Shown here: positions 57,061-64,000 of the stretch, piece after piece
Layout of the letters: each line of letters begins with the position of its first letter
Position numbering within the stretch: position 1 is the first letter of the stretch
Assembly: GCF_020740795.1 (NCBI RefSeq)
Contig: NC_067312.1
Coordinates: forward strand, 55,261,905-55,325,904
DNA length: 64,000 nucleotides
Direction of reading: 5' to 3'
From: Apus apus
Taxonomy: Eukaryota; Chordata; Aves; Apodiformes; Apodidae
Translations under genes and position numbers: made by a program
Notes under the pieces: model-generated
What the model was told of the DNA's origin: nothing
Seen by the model: only the letters and a program-made list of their open reading frames with translations
Database searches by the model: none

Positions 57061-60000
57061 CAACCTTCTGAGCTCAGCTGTTCAACTTCCTTCTTCTCTT
57101 CATGCTTTTCCTTCCTTGAGACAGGACTGGTATTTGCTTTCTCTCTGTCCTTAGGAACACAACTGATGATCAAGAGTTGCCTCAAAATGCACTTGTGGGT
57201 GCATCCTGTCACACCCCATTAATTTGTGTCTGTTTAGTTTGTTTAAATGTTCCCCAACTTGGGTAAGTCCTAAGTTTTTCCCTCTTCTTTCCTAAAAGGA
57301 TGTTGAACCTACAGGATTGCTTATTCCATGCTCTATTCCCTTTCCCAGAGATACTGAAATGGTTCAGGACACCCATGAAGATCAGCAAAAATGAGGATTC
57401 TTCCAGTTGTCTGAAGAAGGCATCATCTGCTTCTTCTTAATCAGCTTCTCAATAGTAGCTTTGTGGTCCCACCACAAAGTTGCATGTGCTGTTCTTATCC
57501 CTAACCCTAGCTCATCACATCTCAGTGGCTTATGATGCCTCCCTAAGTGGAGCTTCATGTGTTCCCACTATGGTCTTATTGATTTGAGATGCACTTCTAC
57601 GTCACCTGTTTTGGACAGGAACAGTTGCTCAGAAACTGGGACTTGAGTCTACAGCATCTGGCTTAGGAAAATTAATGGCATTAAGTAGTCCAAACTAGTC
57701 CAAGTTGGCCTACATATCATTTTTTGGATGCACTGCTTTGTTTATTTGTTTACTTGATTTCATAGGCTTTTCTAATGTTGTTAGTACACATAACAGATGT
57801 GTCTCCTCAGTTTTATGGTCCACGGCTGGAAAATAACACTATAGGTAATTAATTACAAGTACCCTTTCTATTGTTTACTAAATGTTTAAATTTATACTTA
57901 GTTCTTGTCTGCTTCTGCTTAAAAAGTAGAAGAGTAAATTTCAGAGTGTGATGGAGATACATAGCAGACTGGACATGTCTCGTTTAAGAAATGCTGTCCA
58001 GAGATAGTACTACATATCTAATCCTATGTATAGGAATTGTGTATAATTGCAGACTTTTGTCCAACTTGGAAAATACCTAAAAGGTAATGGCAATAGGGAG
58101 AAAAGGTGAGAGGTAACTGGAATTCTCAGAAACAATAGGGGCAATCTCAGTGACTGATTTTGAATCCATTGGTAGATTTTAAAGCTGGGCTTAAGTAAGT
58201 ATAGGAAATTTTATAAAAGGCAAAGAATGCTACTTTGATTATCTAAAATGTAGTAAATGTGTTAATTTCTATTTTGAAAGCCTTCTGCAGTACACTCAGC
58301 AGTGTCTAACATTTGAATGCCAACCATCTTTGCATATTGGCTTGAAACCCCAAGAGTTTTTGCCATTTGTTCCAATTAGGTCTGTCTTCAGGAGATAAGT
58401 CTCTCAGGTAATTTGATGCACAGGCACAAAATGAACTCCGTTTGATGGTCTGAAACTAGAAAATGTCTCTTACCCAATTAATTAATGCTGTTCTTTTACA
58501 ATTCCTGTTCATGTTTCGCTTTATATACCATTCCTTCAGATGTCTGAACCCCAGTGTGCTTATTTTGGGATGTTTTTCTGTGCTTCTAACTAGTTGCTTT
58601 TTATGTGAGTAGCTACACTTTTTACTATGAGCTAAATAATGGTCTGGGTCTGGATCCCTGTTTTGCATCTGTGTGCACAGTGGCACACTCCCACCTGATC
58701 ATTTCATATGATACCTGCTATAGGGTTTAAAGCTAAACTGACCTTTTTTACTTTAATATATTACATCTGCCAGACCGAGGATTATTTAACACCAGAAGCA
58801 GGGATAGATACAAAGGAGGAAGTCCTAAGCTCTCACTCTCTGTAGCGTTGCCTTCTCTGTCTTCCTTTAATACTACAATTGACGTTACATGCTCTGAAGA
58901 TTTCCTTTAACTTTCATACCTTTTTTTCCCCATTCAATCTGTGGCTGATACAGCTGAGTGCAAAACTTATTTCCAGCTATAAAGTCACTGCATTATTTAA
59001 TCTCTCATCTCTATTACGTAGTTACTTTATTAATAACTTTTTTTAAGATCATGACCTTAATTCAATGTTTAAAGGAACAAAGGCAAATGTCTCTGTCAGT
59101 GACACATTTCTCATTTCAAGGAGAGTTAAACCTCCCATTCAGCACAGAATTATGGAAGTTGGAAATGTAGGAAGCATTTCTCAGCATGCATGCTTTGCAA
59201 AACCTGATCCAAGGCAGCAAATGCCACTTCTGAGTCAACTGCTTTTGTCAGCCATTTTACACATAAGTAACGTTCTTGTGAGCATGGCAGACATCTTGCA
59301 GAGAAATAATATCACTTGTGCATAGTAACCAGCAGGTGACATTGCTAAACAGTAGCCATTCTTTATTAGCATTGCTTTAACGAGCAAGAAAAATACACTG
59401 GTTTATTTTTGAGCACTGTGAAGGCATTAGGAAATTATGTTGCTCTTGCAGGTGATAGGGATATTAAAGATTTTATCTTTACTACAGACACATCTAAGCA
59501 CTGTGAGGTAGTTGAAGAGATATGAAGTTAAAGTATTGCACCAGCTGAAGAAATGCTGATACTTGTCTTCAAGTCAGTCAGAGTTTTATGGTGAAATGTC
59601 TATGAAAGTAATTCACAAATAGCTCAGCCTGGACTTATGTCTTGCTTCTCCTACTCCCAGCTCCTCCATTCGCCTTCCCTTTTTTCATCTGTTCTGCTTT
59701 CATTTTACTGCTGATCTAAATGTACACAATGAGATGAGATATTTGAATCAGTAAGATAGAAACACTCCTCATTACTCTACTCATTCTCAAAGAAAAATAA
59801 TTAGGAAGAAAAGGATTCTCTTACGTTTTTTTAATGTAAAAATTTTGGCGACTTTCACTACATAATGTGGTTCTTTATCACCACTGAACTTGTTTGTTTG
59901 TTGTTTGCTTTGTTGTTTTTTTTTTCTTTCCAGTTCCTGTAAAACAGAATTGCAATGCTAAATCCAGTATCAGAAATGTAAATGGTTCTTAGGGTGCTCC

Positions 60001-63000
60001 TTTAAAAGCCTAGTGTTCTGAGGACCAGACTATCAATGTTGCTCCTTGCATAACTGAAAGAAAAGGGAGACATTTAAGAATAAAAATTAAATGGCCAGTG
60101 TTGCCAGATACCATTTGCCAGACTTTTGATCAGAAAAGTATTTTCTATGACAATTTTTAATCAGTAACTGAGATCTGCAATGCTATTTTTTACTGTAAGA
60201 CCTGCAGGAATTATTAACCGTATTAGTGCTTTACCTTAGCATTTCTCTTGGGTTATTTATTCCATTTATAAGATGATGCTGGTTATGTTTCTATAATTAA
60301 TTCTTTGCTTTGCTCTGGTAGATGCAGCATGTTTGCCTATCCCATGTTCTTCATGTTTGTGTAGTGACTGCCCCAAAGTAACTTCATCCTGGCAGTTGTG
60401 AAACACATGTGGCACAACTGCACAAGTTGAGCACTGCTTCCTGCTGCAATGCCCAGATCCCCATTGCAGCATTATTTCTTAATGTGTTTTTCCTCATGTG
60501 CTGTACCAGAACCTTTTAATAACCTGTGGATTGTTATGTTAGTTACACCTCTTTGAATTTGTGCAAGATGTAATATATGGTATAATCTGGAGAACCTGAG
60601 ACTTGAGCTCATGATGCTGTTGCACTCTGAAAAGAAAGAATAACAGCAGATTACTGCAGAAATCTTGGTTGAGTGTGTTTCACATAATGTTGTGTATATT
60701 CAGATTAGTTGCTGAAGCTCACGACTCTATATTGCTACAAAACTTTATGAATAAAACCCTGATGTTCTTGCACTGATATGCTGGCACTAGGCCCTGGCTC
60801 AGCCTATCTACTTTGAAAGCCTATGGAAAGTGCCATTGTTTCATTGTCCATCTTTTCTTATCATCCTTAGGAAATACATGGCACCAATTTGTGCATCTTA
60901 ACACTGCTGCCCCACATTTTAAAAGGTCTCCCTGCGAGAGGAGCAGAAGCCTCTGCTTGCTGTTTAAAGGCAGGAGGAAGACACTCATTCAGTGACAGAT
61001 ATGAACAAGCAAACACCTCTGGAGAATTATCCTGCAGGAAAGTACGAGGATCCATGTTGCTGTAGAAGCAAAGCTGCCTGGTCATCTCAGCCCCCTGGAC
61101 TTTGGAAGAAAGAGACCCCTTACCCTAGGAGAAGATGAAAGAGAAATCAGAGAGGCTGCTACAAAAAGCTGCCCAGAAAAGTAAGGAAACAGCTTTTGCA
61201 GATTCGTGATCACCGAAAGGAGACAAACTGCACTGTAATGACAAAGGCAAATGAGCAAACCCATGGGGAGTGAGCTGAAGATTAAATGAGAATGTGAAAA
61301 AAAAATTACTGGAAACTCCTAAGTCACATGGGTTAATTGGAAGGAAGAAAAAATTCAGACTGCTTTCTAAACATGCTGTCTACAGCATAGATATATAAGA
61401 ACGAATACAGAAAAAGAGTGCTCCTAAAAGGCTAGCAGCCAAGCAAATGAAAATAACTGCGTTTTCTCTTCTCTACCCTGCCTGAAGAATTGCTTTTTAC
61501 TGCTGTTCAAGTTAGATATTCTTTAGCTAAATGAAATAAAATAACTTTTATTTCTGATGCAGCAAGAAATCGATTTTACTCAAAGTCAGGTACTTTTACT
61601 TGGGAGATTATTTACTTTCTAAAACCTGGAAAGTATATTTTTAGAACATTCTAAAACAAAACCGTTTTTTTTAAAGATTGAAATTTAGAACATTTCAATT
61701 TGGAAATAGGAAAAAAAAAATATCCCTTTTTCCTTTCTCCTCCCCTACTATCCTGCCACTATCCTTCCCCCTTTCCTTTTAAAATTATTTTATTTTATTC
61801 TTTCTTTTTTTGTTATTTTGTTATTTTTCATTCTCTTTTTCTCTTTCCCTTTCATCTTTCCTATTTTGCTGTATTTTCAAGACCATGTCTGGTCAGCCTC
61901 AAAACTAATTTCTTTGAAATATAAATGACATGCCAGAAAATATGCCTGGCTGTAATAGCACTATTTATTTGAGGGACTATTAACATACCTTAAAGTGTAT
62001 TAAAAAATATTTCAGGTTGCAGGTGCAAAGAATGTACTTAGCACCTTCCAAAAACTCTTAAAAGGTGATGGATCCAAATTAAAAGCAGGAGAAAAAAAAA
62101 TGTTAATAAATGCATAAAGCAGAATAAACATACACATACAACACTCAAACTTTGGACTGTGATCAGTGGCTTTATTCCTATGCTGAATGTTGGAAAACTT
62201 AAGTTATCTATGAAGTCTGCTGCATGTGAAAGGATTTGCACTTAAAATGGTTTCTACATCAACTGGAAGAAAGCTACAGCTATGAATATGTTCATGCTAT
62301 ACGTTGGCAATAAAATAAAAGAAGTGGAATTCAGAGAAGAAATTTGACTTCTGGCAGTAGTATCTACAGTTACAATATTGACCACATGCAAATATTCAAC
62401 TTTATAATTTCTAACTACTCCAGATCAGCTAACCTTGTGCTTCCAGATAACACCTGTACCAACCAGAAGGCAGTTGTATAAAGGTGTCTAAGGCACAGAG
62501 AGCAAAACACAGACTCTTTAGTTTCTTGAGCTTGTAAAATATGGTGAATCTGTGCTGGCAACGATTACACGTGTTCATCACATCACCAGTTCTGAAATGC
62601 ATTAGCAAATACAGGCTGCAGGCAACCTGCTGTAGCACAAGATGCAGCTGGCAGTGAAGAAATTACCTGGTAAAAAGTGTCTCTCACATTAGTCAGAAAA
62701 ATACCAGGAGGCAATGACAGTTGTTACCAATTGGTAAGTCAGTGGTTGTTACTGTGTTTTATCTATTTTGGGTTTTTTGGTGATCAATAACATCAGTGCA
62801 TGATACAGCATATCATATCTTCTCCTAAGTGCTGCAGCCTCAACCCATGACAGGGGACTGGCCTTATGAAATAACTGTTCTTAATTGCATCCTTTATTTA
62901 ACTGTTCCACCCTCTGTACTTAGCGCTCTTTCATCCTACAGCTTTTCTTTGGATTAAAAGGCTTAAGCTTCAAGAATGTAGTATTTTCATACCTTTTCCA

Positions 63001-64000
63001 CTGTGTTAAAAATGCTGACCATCTCCCATCTCAGAGAAATGAACTGGTGAAGACTACCTGAATTAGTTCATGAAGGTTAGCTGCTGTTTGTCACTTGTTG
63101 CTTACACAAGACCAGTTCTGTTTCTTTTACAGCCAATCCCCGGAGCCTTCTAATGGTGAGGTAGAAAACCATTTGATGAGGCTATACTTTTTGCTGGAGG
63201 GACAGTAGGTAGAATTCAATTTCTCCTTTCCTCACAACTTGTAAGATTAAACTTTTCCTCTATAGAACTTTAAGAAGGTCAATGGCAGAGTGGGTGACTT
63301 GTCATATGAAGGAGGCACAATGTGCTTGAAAGTAAAGAAAGCAAAAATTCTCTTTGTAGTCATTAACAAGTGTCAGAACAAAGCTGAAACAATTCACTCA
63401 GCATCTTAAACCTTAGAATTTTCATACCACTAGGGACTTTCTAGAGCTGATTTGTGCAACGTGACATGAGCTGCAGTTTTGAACAGACTTTGAGAAACAT
63501 CTTGGACAGGCAACTAAATTTTGATCCTCTGCAAAAACTACCATGCTGTACTTTCCTCCTTCCATTCCATACATGCAACTTTCTCTTGATTTGCATTTTT
63601 GGTTGAGTTTGATTTCTACAGTCATTCAGGTAAGTGCTTATGTATGCTCATGTGAATCCATTCATGTGTACAATAGTTTTGGAAATTGGGGAGCTTGCTT
63701 TGAAAATCTCATTATAAAAGCAATATCCGTCCAGACAAAAACATAAGGTGAGCCCACTCTCCAATGCAGCAGAAATTTTGAGTGTTTTGGTTTGTGGTGA
63801 TTTGTTTGTTTGTTTGTTTGTTTTTCTTTTTTAAGCAATTAGAGAAAGATAATTTTAAAAATTTGGGTAACAAATTTACAAAAAGACCATAGCCTAAGAG
63901 CCTTCTGTGAGTAGAGTAAAATAAAAAACTGAAATAAATTCCTTGTTTTATTGTTTTTTTCAGTTACAGTTATTAGATTAAGAGGATTCAGGCCATGAGA
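57061..64000. other. Right flank, no gene recognised
   Basis: About 6.9 kb of AT-rich sequence with no CR1 tail, LTR end or exon that I can support. A (TTTG)n run is at 63801-63825. Pyrimidine-rich sequence at 61725-61865 gives a phenylalanine-rich open frame that is compositional. Confidence 0.4.
63801..63825. repeat. (TTTG)n microsatellite
   Basis: About six TTTG units in a row followed by a T run. It is simple sequence. Confidence 0.85.

Noticed and set aside
1..64000. CRISPR arrays, bacterial operons, tRNA or rRNA genes
   Set aside because: No regularly spaced identical repeats, no operon-like gene packing and no RNA gene fold was recognised; the DNA is vertebrate in character.

Overview
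This window looks like avian chromosomal DNA. Two observations support that. It is full of CR1 LINE fragments ending in the bird-type 3' tail (repeats of ATTCTRTG, read as CATAGAAT on the other strand), and it carries an avian-type TOPORS gene beside a CpG-island promoter. Human TOPORS lies on 9p21, a region that corresponds to the bird Z chromosome, so Z linkage is likely, but this is an inference from synteny. I cannot name the species.

Region by region. (1) 1-3242: no gene recognised. (2) 3243-4480: a GC-rich, CpG-rich bidirectional promoter. Leftwards it serves a tiny membrane-protein gene that I identify as SMIM27. Its exon 2 at 3440-3333 is well supported, and a candidate exon 1 lies at 3869-3828. 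Rightwards it serves TOPORS, with exon 1 at 4024-4176 and a CR1-bearing intron. (3) 5680-8685: TOPORS exon 2, an intact reading frame for a RING-type ubiquitin/SUMO E3 ligase with an arginine/serine-rich region, followed by a 3'UTR and polyA signal near 9082. (4) 9.1-64 kb: about 55 kb in which I recognise no host exon. It holds at least 14 CR1 pieces, several LTRs of endogenous retroviruses, microsatellites and AT-rich unique sequence.

The repeat layers can be read in order of insertion. A long CR1 (35762-39903, with ORF1 esterase-like, endonuclease and reverse transcriptase remnants) was split by a second CR1 in the opposite direction (37246-38305), which is flanked by an 8-bp target duplication. 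A closely related CR1 (49441-51668) was split by a CpG-rich solo LTR (49810-50751, TG...CA ends, 5-bp duplication). A run of minus-strand CR1 copies occupies 53.5-57.1 kb.

The only functional pair I can argue for is SMIM27/TOPORS, which share one promoter carrying ETS-like and RFX X-box-like sites. The X-box fits the reported centrosome/cilium role of TOPORS. I found no convincing undescribed multi-gene system. The points most worth a second look are the SMIM27 gene, whose tiny split reading frame is easy to miss, the shared promoter, the absence of recognisable RIG-I exons where synteny would put them, and the nested transposon events.
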